DNA of 52,827 nucleotides from JAVBPE01 sp031549865 (GCA_031549865.1 JAVBPE010000021.1:1-52827); one strand, 5' to 3'; counted from the first letter of the stretch, positions 42,947 to 52,699 are shown. Notes: generated by a model from the sequence alone, not told the origin. Program-made: numbers and translations.

Positions 42947-44128
42947 ATGAGATTAGAAGAAGAATTTAATAAAAGAATGGAAAAAAAGGATTTATTTAAT
43001 GATGTTATAGGAGCAGAAATAAAAAGACAAAGAATTAAGCTTGCTAAAACTCAATCAAGTATTGCGGATGATATATGTAGCTTGTCATATTTATGTAAAA
43101 TAGAAAAAAATACTATAATTCCTAATAAACAATATTTAGGAGAAATTTGTGAAAGAGTTAATATATCTAAAAAAGACATGAACAATCTTTTGAATTTAAA
43201 AGATATTATGCTTTTAGCTACAAAAGCATTTTATGAAAAAGATAATAATAAATTAAATCTAATTGAAATTGACATGAGAGATTTTACAAATTATAGAGCG
43301 AAAATAGTTAAATTTATTGTAATGATATATCAAAAAAAATATTTAGAAGCAAATGAATTATATGAAGAATTATTTAAAATTGTGTCAACGATGGCCGATA
43401 ATGATTTATTAATTTTCACATGCTTTGCCGGTATTTTTCAAGCTGATGTGGGAAAATATGAAGCAGCCGTTAATGCAATGAAATTAGTAGATAAGTATAA
43501 TCATAACTTTGAGTATTTAACTTTAATTATATTAGAAAATAAATTCAATATTTATAGCCACTTAAATTCCCCAAAAGTTTTACTGTTATATAAAGAATTG
43601 CAAAGTTTATTTTCTTCAAATGGACAAATTATTAAATTAAATGATTTAAATTATAAATACAATATTTATTTAATTAAAAATTATTTCTTTGATGAAGTAA
43701 AAATAAATTCGATTATAGATGTAAAAAAAGCTGAAAACTTGAAATTCTTAATTGCACTTTACTCAAAGAAAAAAATGAGTAATATTGATTTTAATTTATT
43801 AGATGATGCTTATAAAGTAATTTATTGTTATTTATACGATAATAAATCTTTCAAAACAGCCTTATTTGAATATGAAACAAACGTTATATATCCTCAAGAT
43901 GAATATATTTTTATTAAATATTTAGATGCAAAATTAAATGATGATAATATAGAAGATTATTTGATTGATATTGCCTATTCATATTCTATTGCAAATTTGA
44001 ATGTAATATTTGCTAGATTTTATTTAAATGAAATAAGAATTTTATTAAAAAAACAAGCAAAATATAAAAGATTTTTTGAAATATCATTAAAATATGATGA
44101 AATGAAAGAAATAGTAGATAAGATATGA
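42947..44128 (+). CDS. XRE-family transcriptional regulator with TPR-like C-terminus
   Basis: A 393-aa protein. Residues about 20-78 form an XRE-type helix-turn-helix (IGAEIKRQRIKLAKTQSSIAD..SYLCKIEKNTIIPNKQYL). The rest is a long helical region with repeated Tyr/Leu/Asn pairs such as YLEANELYEELF and KYEAAVNAMKLVDKYN, typical of TPR arrays. This layout is shared with peptide-sensing or self-acting regulators (Rgg/PlcR-like), but no small peptide gene is adjacent. AAAGGAG precedes the ATG. It overlaps the next gene by ATGA, and the whole unit ends in a surface protein that it probably controls (inference). Confidence 0.8.
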   Translation: MRLEEEFNKRMEKKDLFNDVIGAEIKRQRIKLAKTQSSIADDICSLSYLCKIEKNTIIPNKQYLGEICERVNISKKDMNNLLNLKDIMLLATKAFYEKDNNKLNLIEIDMRDFTNYRAKIVKFIVMIYQKKYLEANELYEELFKIVSTMADNDLLIFTCFAGIFQADVGKYEAAVNAMKLVDKYNHNFEYLTLIILENKFNIYSHLNSPKVLLLYKELQSLFSSNGQIIKLNDLNYKYNIYLIKNYFFDEVKINSIIDVKKAENLKFLIALYSKKKMSNIDFNLLDDAYKVIYCYLYDNKSFKTALFEYETNVIYPQDEYIFIKYLDAKLNDDNIEDYLIDIAYSYSIANLNVIFARFYLNEIRILLKKQAKYKRFFEISLKYDEMKEIVDKI

Positions 44129-44370
44129 TCGCAATTGTTTATATGGATAAAAGTATTTTAAAAAACTATATTTTAAATAAAAAAATAATAATTGCTGCAA
44201 ATGCCGACTTAGAAAAAATAAATGACTTGACTATTTATTCATTTTATCAAATAGATGGAATGAAAACTATAATAATAGATTTTGATTTTAAATGTATTTT
44301 TGAAAGTAATATTGAAAATTTTTATAAAAAATTTATAAACCTTAATTTAGATAAAATCGGTGATTTATGA
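44125..44370 (+). CDS. Hypothetical 81-aa protein
   Basis: A small soluble protein I do not recognise: MIAIVYMDKSILKNYILNKK..., rich in Ile, Lys and Asn, with an alternating strand/helix look and no membrane segment. It overlaps the regulator upstream and the surface protein downstream by four bases each (ATGA at both ends), so its translation is coupled to both. This position makes it part of the regulator/surface-protein unit. The tight overlaps argue that it is real. Confidence 0.65.
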   Translation: MIAIVYMDKSILKNYILNKKIIIAANADLEKINDLTIYSFYQIDGMKTIIIDFDFKCIFESNIENFYKKFINLNLDKIGDL

Positions 44371-45812
44371 AAAAACTATATTTAATACTAAATTTATTTA
44401 TTTTTTTAATTTTGATACAATATAATGTTACAGCTACTACATATCATTTTAAGTGGGATAATACATATATTGAAATTCCAGTTGGTGAATCTTTAAGTAA
44501 TTATATGTATATGCCTTATGCAACCCTTTATTATAATAATCAAAAAAGTCTTGACCAAGATATATCTTATTTAAGAGATGGAAACGATCCAATATATATT
44601 CTAAAAAATGTTAACACAATTAATTTAGGAATATATCAAGTAGTTTATAAATGCTTTGCATATGAAAGTGGGGTTGATTCATGTGATGGATACAAACAAA
44701 CTATAACTTTTAATGTAGTTGATAAGACAAAACCTTTAATAATTTTAAATGATAATAATTTAATGATAAGTACAAAAAATAGAACATTTGATTACACAAA
44801 AATTTTAACAATAACAGATAATTATAGTTCCAATATTGATATTGATGTTAACGATTTAGAAGTTAAATATGGAACAGTTGGCATTTATAATGTCTATGTA
44901 AACGCAACTGATGAATCAAAAAATACGGCTAATATTATGTTTAAAGTTAAAATAGTGGATAGCGAAGCTCCAATTATAAAATATAAAGGATCAACTAATA
45001 AAATTCATCTTGAATATGGAATGGAATTTATTGTTAGTGATTATTTCCAAGCATATGATGAAATAGATGGAGATTTAACATCTAATATAATTATTTCAAA
45101 TTTCAATGAATATTTACTTGGTGAGCAAACTATTAATTTAAAAGTAGTGGATTCAAATGGTAATAGTGAAAGTCTTTCTTTTGGTGTTGTAATTGAAGAT
45201 ACGACAAAACCCACAATTATTTTAGAGACTACTGTTATAGATCTAGATTATAAAAAGATGTATTCAAAAGATTTTTTTAAAGAAAAAATAATCGAAGTAT
45301 ATGATAATTACTCAATACTTAATATAGATGATGTTAAAATAGATATTAGTGGAATCGATAATAAAGTCGGTATTTATTATGTATACTATAGTTTAATGGA
45401 TGAAAATGATTTAGAATGTATAGAAGTTTTACAAGTTAATATGCTCTCTTTTGAACAACCTAAAATTACTATTTTTGAAGCAAAAATTGAAGTAGGAGAA
45501 ATATTTAATTATTTAGATTATATAATTATTGAAGATGATTCGGATAAAGATATTTTGTCAAAATTAGAAGTAATAAAAAATACTGTAAATAATCAAGTAC
45601 CAGGGAAATATTATGTAATGGTTAGTGTATATAATTCTTCAGGACTATTTAATAATGCTGTTATTAATGTTGAAGTAACTAGAAACTCAAATACGAATAT
45701 AGTTTCTGAAAATGTTTTTGATTATAAAATAATTGTCATAATAATTTTAGGTGTAATTGTTATAATAGGTGGCTTTTATATTATAAAAAGACAAAAGAAA
45801 ATAAATTTGTAG
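44367..45812 (+). CDS. Surface protein with Ig-like (DUF5011-type) domains and C-terminal membrane anchor
   Basis: A 481-aa exported protein. It has a signal peptide (residues 1-23), an N-terminal domain with a Cys pair (KCFAYESGVDSCDG), then repeated Ig-like domains. The domain joints are DKTKPLIILNDN, DSEAPIIKYKGSTNKIHLEYG and DTTKPTIILE, and DEIDGDLTSNI marks the DUF5011/HYR-like fold. A C-terminal helix (about 451-473) is followed by a basic tail. There is no LPXTG signal, so it is held by the membrane helix. Its start overlaps the 81-aa gene. Likely an adhesion or envelope role, not identified. Confidence 0.78.
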   Translation: MKKLYLILNLFIFLILIQYNVTATTYHFKWDNTYIEIPVGESLSNYMYMPYATLYYNNQKSLDQDISYLRDGNDPIYILKNVNTINLGIYQVVYKCFAYESGVDSCDGYKQTITFNVVDKTKPLIILNDNNLMISTKNRTFDYTKILTITDNYSSNIDIDVNDLEVKYGTVGIYNVYVNATDESKNTANIMFKVKIVDSEAPIIKYKGSTNKIHLEYGMEFIVSDYFQAYDEIDGDLTSNIIISNFNEYLLGEQTINLKVVDSNGNSESLSFGVVIEDTTKPTIILETTVIDLDYKKMYSKDFFKEKIIEVYDNYSILNIDDVKIDISGIDNKVGIYYVYYSLMDENDLECIEVLQVNMLSFEQPKITIFEAKIEVGEIFNYLDYIIIEDDSDKDILSKLEVIKNTVNNQVPGKYYVMVSVYNSSGLFNNAVINVEVTRNSNTNIVSENVFDYKIIVIIILGVIVIIGGFYIIKRQKKINL

Positions 45813-45835
45813 TCACCCATAAATAATGTTATAAT
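45807..45835 (+). promoter_or_regulatory. Promoter of dnaE
   Basis: TTGTAG (45807-45812), 17-base spacer, TGTTATAAT with -10 at 45830-45835. The -35 lies within the end of the surface-protein gene. Confidence 0.65.
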
Positions 45836-45855
45836 AATTATAAGGAAGTGATATA

Positions 45856-48837
45856 ATGCGAGGTTTTTTTTATGGACAAACTGAATTTAATCTTTTGAAT
45901 AATACTATTCACTTAGAAGATTATATTTCATATGCTCAAAAATACAACTATAATTTTTTAACTATCACCGACTCAAATTTATATGGTCATTATAAGTTTT
46001 ACAAAGCCTGCAAAAAAAACGGGATTAAACCAATTGTTGGATTGGAATGCTTAATAACTAGTATGGATAATTTTAATGATAAATTTATAATTTATGCTTT
46101 AAATAATACGGGTTATAAAAATTTATTAAAAATTTCTACAATTGAGAAAACAAAAAAAGAATTAACTTTAGAAGATTTATCTTTATATCAAGAAGGTCTA
46201 GCGTTTATTGTTGTTTTTAATGATTCAATTATTGAAAGACTATATTCATCTTCAAATGAAACCGAAATGAATAATAAATTAATTGAATACAAAAATAGAT
46301 TTGTTAATTTTTATTTAGGTATCGGCGTTCAAAATTATAAAGAAGAAGCTAAAAATTTAAGTATTTATAATTATGCAAAAGAATTAGATATTGTATCATT
46401 ACCAATTCATCAAACAAAATATTTAGAAAAAGAAGATTATATTGTTTATGAAGCATTAAGAAAAATAGAGGGACATGAGGTAATAATTACAAAATTTGAA
46501 GACTACAGTTTTCCTAAAAATATAGACATGGAATTTCAAAGCATTCCAGAATTACTTTTAAATGCCACTGTTTTTGTTGAAAATGTCAATTTGGATTTAT
46601 ATAATGATAAAATAACATTACCAAGATATCCAAATAATAAAGGAGTAAGCAGCAGTGAATATTTAAAAGCACTATGCTATAAAGGCCTAGAAAAACGTTT
46701 ATTAAATAAAATGGTTAATACTAACCTATATATGAAAAGATTAGAATATGAACTTTTAGTTATAAATAAAATGGGATTTGATGATTATTTTTTAATTGTT
46801 TGGGATTTCATAAAATATGCAAAACAAAATGAAATATTAGTCGGTCCAGGAAGAGGAAGTGCTGCTGGATCTTTAGTTGCATATACTTTAGGTATTACAA
46901 CAATTGATCCGATAGCACATGATTTACTTTTTGAAAGATTTTTAAACCCTGAAAGACTTACAATGCCAGATATTGATACTGATTTTCCAGATGATAAAAG
47001 AGACGATGTAATAAAACACGTTAAAGAATTATACGGTAAAGATCATGTTTGCAATATTTCAGCTTATGGAACATTTTTAGTTAAATCTTCAATTAGGGAT
47101 TTAGGTAGAGTTTTAAAAATAGATTCTAAACGATTGGATGAGATAATCCAGATTGTTTTAAATACTTTAGATTATGAAAAATTACTTTTAGATTTTAAAG
47201 AACGCGAAGAAATATATAATTTATTGTATATAGCAAAAAAATTGGAAAATTTACCACGCCATATTTCTACACATGCGGCTGGAATTATATTGAGTGATCA
47301 ATCTTTAACAGAAATAATTCCTCTTCAAAATGGAATTAATGATTTATTTCAATCGCAACTAGAGGCAAGTGACTTAGAAGAAATAGGCCTTCTAAAAATG
47401 GATTTTTTAGGAATTAGGAATTTAACGATGGTTGATGATATGCTAAAATATATTCCGGTTTTAGATCATAAAACAATAAATGACATTCCTTTAAATGATC
47501 AAAAGACATTTCAACTTTTAAGAAATGCTGATACTTTAGGAATATTTCAGTTAGAATCAAATGGTATAAAAAGAGTTTTAAAAAAATTAGGTCCAACATG
47601 TTTTGAAGATTTGGTCGCTGTATTAGCATTATATCGTCCAGGGCCAATGGATAATATAGATGAATTTATTGCGAGAAAAAATGGCAAAAAATTTGAATAT
47701 ATCCATAAATCATTAATACCTATTTTAAATAATACATATGGTATAATTGTTTACCAAGAACAAATAATGAAAATAGCGCAAGTGTTTGCTGGATATTCAT
47801 TAGGACAAGCTGATTTATTAAGAAGAGCCGTATCTAAAAAAGATGAACAAAAACTTTTAGAAGAACGTGATAACTTTGTAAGATCATCAATTAAAAATCG
47901 TTATGATGAAAAGACAGCAAACGATATATATGATTATATTGTAAAATTTGCAAACTATGGTTTTAATCGCTCTCATTCAGTTGCATATGCAATGCTTTCG
48001 TATCAAATGGCATATATAAAGGCCAATTATTTTGATATATTTATAGCTAATATTTTAAATAATGCTATAGGTTCTAAAACAACTCTATCTGAATATATAA
48101 ATTACGCAAAAATGAATAAAATTAAAATAATTAATCCTAACATTAATATCTCTACAAACAAATTTATTCCTACAAAAAATGGGTTAATAATGCCACTTCA
48201 AACAGTCTTTGGAATTGGAGAGGTTGTAGTTAGAGATATTATTAGTAACCGTAAGGAAAGTGAGTTTAATTCTATTTCTGATTTAAGAAAAAGAGTTTCA
48301 TCATTAACTAGTAAAATGTTAGAAGCATTAATTTATAGTTGTGCTTTTGATAGTTTTAAAGTGACTAAAAAAAGCATGATAAATTCTATTGAACATGAAG
48401 CAGATGCACTTTTTACAATAGATAAATATATGGATGATTTGATAGTAGATAAAACTGAATTTGATTATATAAAACTTCAAGAAGAAGAAAGAAAATATTT
48501 AGGAATTAATATTAAATATAATCCATTTAATTTTATTAGAAATTTATATGAAAAATATAATGCGCAGCCATTTGTTAACATTAAAGAAAATACTTTTATA
48601 AATACAATCGGTATGTTTGAAAAAATGAAACAATTTAAGACTAAAAATAATGAGCAATTATTAAAAGGGATTTTGTTTGATGAATTTTCAAATATTGAAT
48701 TTGTTATATTTCCAACTGATCTTCAAAAAATCAAAGAAGAAATAAAGGAAAATACAATGTATTATATCAATGGTAAAATTTCATTAAATCAAGATAAAAA
48801 ACAAATAATTATTCATAATATAAAAATGGTAAACTAA
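45856..48837 (+). CDS. dnaE: DNA polymerase III DnaE-type alpha subunit
   Basis: The second replicative polymerase of low-GC Gram-positives, which extends RNA primers on the lagging strand. It has an N-terminal PHP-like domain (about 1-220), then the palm with GPGRGSAAGSL and MPDIDTDFPDD (D372, D374), fingers with HISTHAAGIIL, LYRPGPM and FNRSHSVAYA, and a C-terminal OB domain (about 910-993). The 993-aa length is below the 1065-1115 aa of Staphylococcus or Bacillus. The usual His residues of the PHP start (HLxVHSxYS) are missing here (FFYGQTEFN). GGAAGTGA precedes the ATG. Confidence 0.95.
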   Translation: MRGFFYGQTEFNLLNNTIHLEDYISYAQKYNYNFLTITDSNLYGHYKFYKACKKNGIKPIVGLECLITSMDNFNDKFIIYALNNTGYKNLLKISTIEKTKKELTLEDLSLYQEGLAFIVVFNDSIIERLYSSSNETEMNNKLIEYKNRFVNFYLGIGVQNYKEEAKNLSIYNYAKELDIVSLPIHQTKYLEKEDYIVYEALRKIEGHEVIITKFEDYSFPKNIDMEFQSIPELLLNATVFVENVNLDLYNDKITLPRYPNNKGVSSSEYLKALCYKGLEKRLLNKMVNTNLYMKRLEYELLVINKMGFDDYFLIVWDFIKYAKQNEILVGPGRGSAAGSLVAYTLGITTIDPIAHDLLFERFLNPERLTMPDIDTDFPDDKRDDVIKHVKELYGKDHVCNISAYGTFLVKSSIRDLGRVLKIDSKRLDEIIQIVLNTLDYEKLLLDFKEREEIYNLLYIAKKLENLPRHISTHAAGIILSDQSLTEIIPLQNGINDLFQSQLEASDLEEIGLLKMDFLGIRNLTMVDDMLKYIPVLDHKTINDIPLNDQKTFQLLRNADTLGIFQLESNGIKRVLKKLGPTCFEDLVAVLALYRPGPMDNIDEFIARKNGKKFEYIHKSLIPILNNTYGIIVYQEQIMKIAQVFAGYSLGQADLLRRAVSKKDEQKLLEERDNFVRSSIKNRYDEKTANDIYDYIVKFANYGFNRSHSVAYAMLSYQMAYIKANYFDIFIANILNNAIGSKTTLSEYINYAKMNKIKIINPNINISTNKFIPTKNGLIMPLQTVFGIGEVVVRDIISNRKESEFNSISDLRKRVSSLTSKMLEALIYSCAFDSFKVTKKSMINSIEHEADALFTIDKYMDDLIVDKTEFDYIKLQEEERKYLGINIKYNPFNFIRNLYEKYNAQPFVNIKENTFINTIGMFEKMKQFKTKNNEQLLKGILFDEFSNIEFVIFPTDLQKIKEEIKENTMYYINGKISLNQDKKQIIIHNIKMVN

Positions 48838-49170
48838 AAAATATAAATTCAAGAAAAGTATATAATGCACTATGATATAAACAATCCAACAATAACATGC
48901 TTAGTTAATTAAAATAATAGAAGTAAATAATTTCAGTATATTAAATCAAATTAAAAAAGAAAATTATGATAAAATCATAGTTTTCTTTTTTATATAAACT
49001 AAATAAAAATTTGAAATATAAGTCAATGTTTCAAAAATGTATTTACTTTTTTTATTATTTTGTAAACTTAGTTGATGCCCTTAATAGATTTTTGTATGTC
49101 ATTTGGTTGTCTTAGGGGGGTATAATTCAATTATATTTGACGATGTATGTCGTTTAAAGGAGAATAAAAT
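48838..49170 (+). promoter_or_regulatory. Intergenic region before the large surface protein
   Basis: This gap of about 330 bases holds no gene. The dnaE terminator lies in the middle. A TATAAT at 49121-49126 is immediately preceded by six G, striking in this AT-rich DNA, and no -35 lies at the right spacing. TGTATGTCATTT (49093-49104) and TGTATGTCGTTT (49144-49155) are near-identical direct repeats flanking that -10. They are possible binding sites for a regulator of the surface protein. Confidence 0.5.
48953..48991 (+). terminator. Intrinsic terminator downstream of dnaE
   Basis: A long A/T-rich stem, AAAAAAGAAAATTATGA (48953-48969) with TCATAGTTTTCTTTTTT (48975-48991), one G-T wobble, ending in T. 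Confidence 0.8.
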
Positions 49171-52100
49171 ATGATAAAAAAAAGAAGTTTATTAGGTAAA
49201 ATAAGTGTTTTTGCATTAATGGGAATGTTTTTTTTAACTATTTTTACGTTAAATGTTAAAGCAGCAGATTATGAAATTAATTCAATTGAAGATTTAGTTG
49301 CCTTTAGAGAAGCAGTTAATGGAGACTTTTCTTATGGGTATACAAATAAAGATAATTACAAACTAATGGTTGATCTTGATTTAACGGAATATTTATCTGA
49401 AGGTGGTGCAGGCTATAATAATGGCTATGGATGGATTCCCATTGGGGTTGTCACTAGAAGATATTCTGGAATATTTGATGGTAATGGACATGAAATAAGG
49501 GGATTATTTATTGATAATAATAGTCAGCTATTACATACAAATCCAAACGGTGGTGAATATCATACTAGTACAAGTGGATTGTTTGGAGATTTAGGATCTA
49601 CAGCTGAGGTTAAGAATTTAACGGTTAGTGGTACGATATATAGAAGAAATATTTCTGCTGATGGATATTCTATGTCTGTTGGTGGTATAGCTGGTGAATG
49701 TTTAGGTAAAATAACTAACTGTACAAGTAATGTAAATATATATAACGAATCAACTGGAACATATGCTAAAGCAACTGGTGGAATAGTCGGATATATTTCT
49801 GCAACTTCAGCATCTGCTACTCCAACAATTTCAAATTGCACATATAATGGAACAATTGAATCTAAAATTCAAGTTGGTGGAATAGTCGGATATACTGTTA
49901 CATTTACAGGTTGGCTTGCACCAAAAATATTGAATTGTACAAATAATGGTAATATAACAGGAGATGGGATTGCTGGTGGTATAGTTGGAAATAATACATC
50001 AACTGCAATTATTACTGGATGTATTAATAATGGTAATATTACAGGAGTTTCAAATGTAGGTGGTATAGCTGGAACAACTGCAAAAGGGATAACTACATCT
50101 ACAAATAATGGTAATATTATTGGTACTTCATATGTTGGTGGAATTGCTGGCACTGCTAGTTCTGGTCAAGATTCTAACATTACATCTGTATTCAATTATG
50201 GATCTGTAAATGGTACAGATAAAGTTGGTGGTCTTGTTGGTAAAGCAGAGACTAATACATTCGAAATAAAAGAATCTTATAATTTTGGTGATGTAACTAA
50301 TACAGGAAGTTATACAGGTGGTATTTTAGGTTATTATTATAGTGGTAGTAATACAGCTACTATAACTAGTACACTTAATGATGGCGAAATTAATGGAACT
50401 GATTATACAGGTGGTATAGCTGGTTCTATAAAAGGAAAAATAATATCAAGTCAAAATAATGGTTTAATTAATGGAACCACTAAAGTTGCAGGTATTGCAA
50501 CCGCAGCAACAGAAGTTTATAATTCGTTTAACACGGGTGCAGTAATAGCTCAAAGCGGTCAAGTTGCCGGTATAGTTGCAGATAGTTCAAATCCAAAAAT
50601 AACTAACTGTTATAATTATAGTTTAGTTGGATCAAAATCTGATATAGCAATTAAAGTTGGATATTTATCGGATAATACAGCAAATATCATTGATAGTTAT
50701 TATACAGAAGTGTCTAATGAAAATGAGAATGTGCTTTCAATTGCTAAATATTCTGTTGGTTCATCTAGTGTATCATCAGGTGGTTTTGCAGCTGGTAGTG
50801 ACGGATCTGAAACTAGAAAATTAAACCTAAATCAAATGTATGGAGCAAATGCTATATCAACAACAAACATGGATTTTAAAGATGTAACAATTAATAGTGT
50901 AATAAATACAGTTAGTAGTATATGGTATATTGGTAGTGAAGAATATTGTGATGATGCTCATAATTATAATTTCTTGCCTCAATTAAAATTTTTGGCGACA
51001 AATGAAAAAACTGATATAGTAAATATTAGTAAAGCATCTACACAAGTTAAAGTTGATGCAACTCATAATGATCAAACTTCTGACTTAGTAGCCCCAATAA
51101 CTACTACTTACAGTTATGATGTTGTACAAGAAGCAACTATAGTTGTAACAGGTGGTAATGGAACGGGCACAATTACTTACAGTATAATAGGTGGAACTGG
51201 AAAAGGAACAATAACTAATGGATTGTTAGAAATTACAAAACCTGGAACATTTTTAATTAAAGCAATAAAAAATGGAGATTTAACTTATAATTCTCAATCT
51301 ATTAATTTTTATATTACATTTACAGGTTACATTGATCAACCAGCTTTAGTAGCCCCAACAACTACAACATATGATTATTCAGATAGTGATGAAATAACAC
51401 TTGGAGTAACGGGTGGTGATGAAGATAAAGAAGTAGTCTATGAAATAACAGGTGGAACAGGGATTGGTAGCATAACTAATGGTATATTAGTTGTTACAAG
51501 ACCAGGAACATTCAATATAACTGCAGTGAAAAATAAAGATGATAATTACGGTTATAATAAAGTTCAAATAAGTTTTACAATCACAGTAAATGGTTTAGCA
51601 AATCAACCCGATTTAATAACACCAGAAACCACAACATATGATTATTCAAATAGTGATGAAATAATACTTAACGTGTTAGGTGGAGATACCTCAAAAGAAG
51701 CTACTTATGAGATTACAGGTGGAAGTGGAAAAGGCTCAATTGTTGATGGTAAGTTAGTAGTAACAAAGCCAGGTACTTTTATAATTAAAGCAACAAAAGA
51801 AGGCGACGATACTACTGGATATAATGAAGCAAATTTGACTTTTACAATTACAGTAAATGGGTTAGCAAATCAACCCGATTTAATAACACCAGAAACTACA
51901 ACATATGATTATTCAAATAATAATGAAATAATACTTAATGTATTAGGTGGTGATACTTCAAAAGAAACTACTTATGAGATTACAGGTGGAAGTGGAAAAG
52001 GCTCAATTGTTGATGGTAAGTTAGTAGTAACAAAACCAGGTACTTTTATAATTAAAGCAACAAAAGAAGGCGACGATACTATTGGATATAATGAAGCAAA

Positions 52101-52644
52101 TTTGACATTTACTATAACAGTAAATGGCTATATAGAACAACCGACTTTAGTTGCTCCAACAACATTATCTTATGATTATGCAACTTCAAATACTATTACG
52201 CTATCAGTAACAGGTGGTGCCGAAGGAAAAGAAATTATATATACCATTATTGGTGGAACAGGAATAGGTACAATTTCAAATAACATATTAACTATTACCA
52301 CGGCAGGTACTTTTATTATAAAAGCTACGAAAGAAGCAGATTTAAATTTTGGTTATTCTGAGGCAAATGTTAGTTTTACTATTACAATAAATTCTGATAT
52401 TACACCAAATCCTTCTGATAATAACAATAATAATAACGAATCTAATATAGTAGGAAAAGTATTCTTAGTTATTGGTATTATATTATTAATATTGCTTATA
52501 ATTTATGGTGTTGGATATATTACATTCCCATATTATGAGAAAAAAATATCTACATCAATTAAAGCATTTTTGTTGATTATTTTCTTTAAAAGAAAAAAAG
52601 ATGAAAATAAAGAAGATACAACAAAAGATAAAGAAGAAAAATAA
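49171..52644 (+). CDS. Large membrane-anchored surface protein with GLUG-like repeats and five Ig-like repeats
   Basis: A 1157-aa exported protein. It has a signal peptide (about 1-31). Residues about 35-500 form a repetitive beta-helix-like region whose units have the form C-x-N-x-G-x-[IV]-x-G-x-x-x-V-G-G-I-[AV]-G, close to the GLUG motif. A linker leads to five tandem 88-89-aa Ig-like repeats (about 635-1075). A short Asn-rich stalk (SDNNNNNNES), a helix (about 1097-1117) and a Lys/Glu-rich cytosolic tail close it. It has no LPXTG motif. Likely adhesin-like or a cell-surface scaffold. AAAGGAG precedes the ATG. It ends in a run of TAA stops. Confidence 0.85.
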   Translation: MIKKRSLLGKISVFALMGMFFLTIFTLNVKAADYEINSIEDLVAFREAVNGDFSYGYTNKDNYKLMVDLDLTEYLSEGGAGYNNGYGWIPIGVVTRRYSGIFDGNGHEIRGLFIDNNSQLLHTNPNGGEYHTSTSGLFGDLGSTAEVKNLTVSGTIYRRNISADGYSMSVGGIAGECLGKITNCTSNVNIYNESTGTYAKATGGIVGYISATSASATPTISNCTYNGTIESKIQVGGIVGYTVTFTGWLAPKILNCTNNGNITGDGIAGGIVGNNTSTAIITGCINNGNITGVSNVGGIAGTTAKGITTSTNNGNIIGTSYVGGIAGTASSGQDSNITSVFNYGSVNGTDKVGGLVGKAETNTFEIKESYNFGDVTNTGSYTGGILGYYYSGSNTATITSTLNDGEINGTDYTGGIAGSIKGKIISSQNNGLINGTTKVAGIATAATEVYNSFNTGAVIAQSGQVAGIVADSSNPKITNCYNYSLVGSKSDIAIKVGYLSDNTANIIDSYYTEVSNENENVLSIAKYSVGSSSVSSGGFAAGSDGSETRKLNLNQMYGANAISTTNMDFKDVTINSVINTVSSIWYIGSEEYCDDAHNYNFLPQLKFLATNEKTDIVNISKASTQVKVDATHNDQTSDLVAPITTTYSYDVVQEATIVVTGGNGTGTITYSIIGGTGKGTITNGLLEITKPGTFLIKAIKNGDLTYNSQSINFYITFTGYIDQPALVAPTTTTYDYSDSDEITLGVTGGDEDKEVVYEITGGTGIGSITNGILVVTRPGTFNITAVKNKDDNYGYNKVQISFTITVNGLANQPDLITPETTTYDYSNSDEIILNVLGGDTSKEATYEITGGSGKGSIVDGKLVVTKPGTFIIKATKEGDDTTGYNEANLTFTITVNGLANQPDLITPETTTYDYSNNNEIILNVLGGDTSKETTYEITGGSGKGSIVDGKLVVTKPGTFIIKATKEGDDTIGYNEANLTFTITVNGYIEQPTLVAPTTLSYDYATSNTITLSVTGGAEGKEIIYTIIGGTGIGTISNNILTITTAGTFIIKATKEADLNFGYSEANVSFTITINSDITPNPSDNNNNNNESNIVGKVFLVIGIILLILLIIYGVGYITFPYYEKKISTSIKAFLLIIFFKRKKDENKEDTTKDKEEK
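51073..52404 (+). repeat. Five tandem repeats of 264-267 bp encoding Ig-like domains
   Basis: Repeat phases start at the CAA codon at 51073, 51337, 51604, 51871 and 52138. Each encodes TTxYDY..., GG, YxIxGGxGxGxI, PGTFxIKA and SFTITVNG landmarks. Repeats three and four differ at only about 15 positions of 267, so they arose by recent duplication, while the outer copies have diverged. Copy number could vary by recombination. Confidence 0.9.
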
Positions 52645-52665
52645 TAATAATAATAATAATAATAA
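52642..52665 (+). repeat. Run of eight in-frame TAA codons at the end of the surface protein gene
   Basis: The stop codon of the surface protein is the first of eight consecutive TAA triplets. This makes read-through very unlikely and is also a trinucleotide microsatellite that could slip without consequence for the protein. Confidence 0.9.
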
Positions 52666-52694
52666 ACTTAACCGTAAAATGGTTAAGTTTTTTT
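52665..52694 (+). terminator. Intrinsic terminator of the surface protein gene
   Basis: AACTTAACC (52665-52673) pairs with GGTTAAGTT (52681-52689), 7-base loop, with T extending to 52694. Confidence 0.85.
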
Positions 52695-52699
52695 GTATA

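Noticed and set aside
49560..50153. Minus-strand open frames rich in Pro/Val opposite the surface protein
   Set aside because: They are mirror frames of the Gly/Asn/Thr repeats of the plus-strand gene; their repetitiveness is inherited from it.
51073..52404. CRISPR array
   Set aside because: The repeats are 264-267 bp, in frame and protein-coding, without short repeat/spacer alternation.
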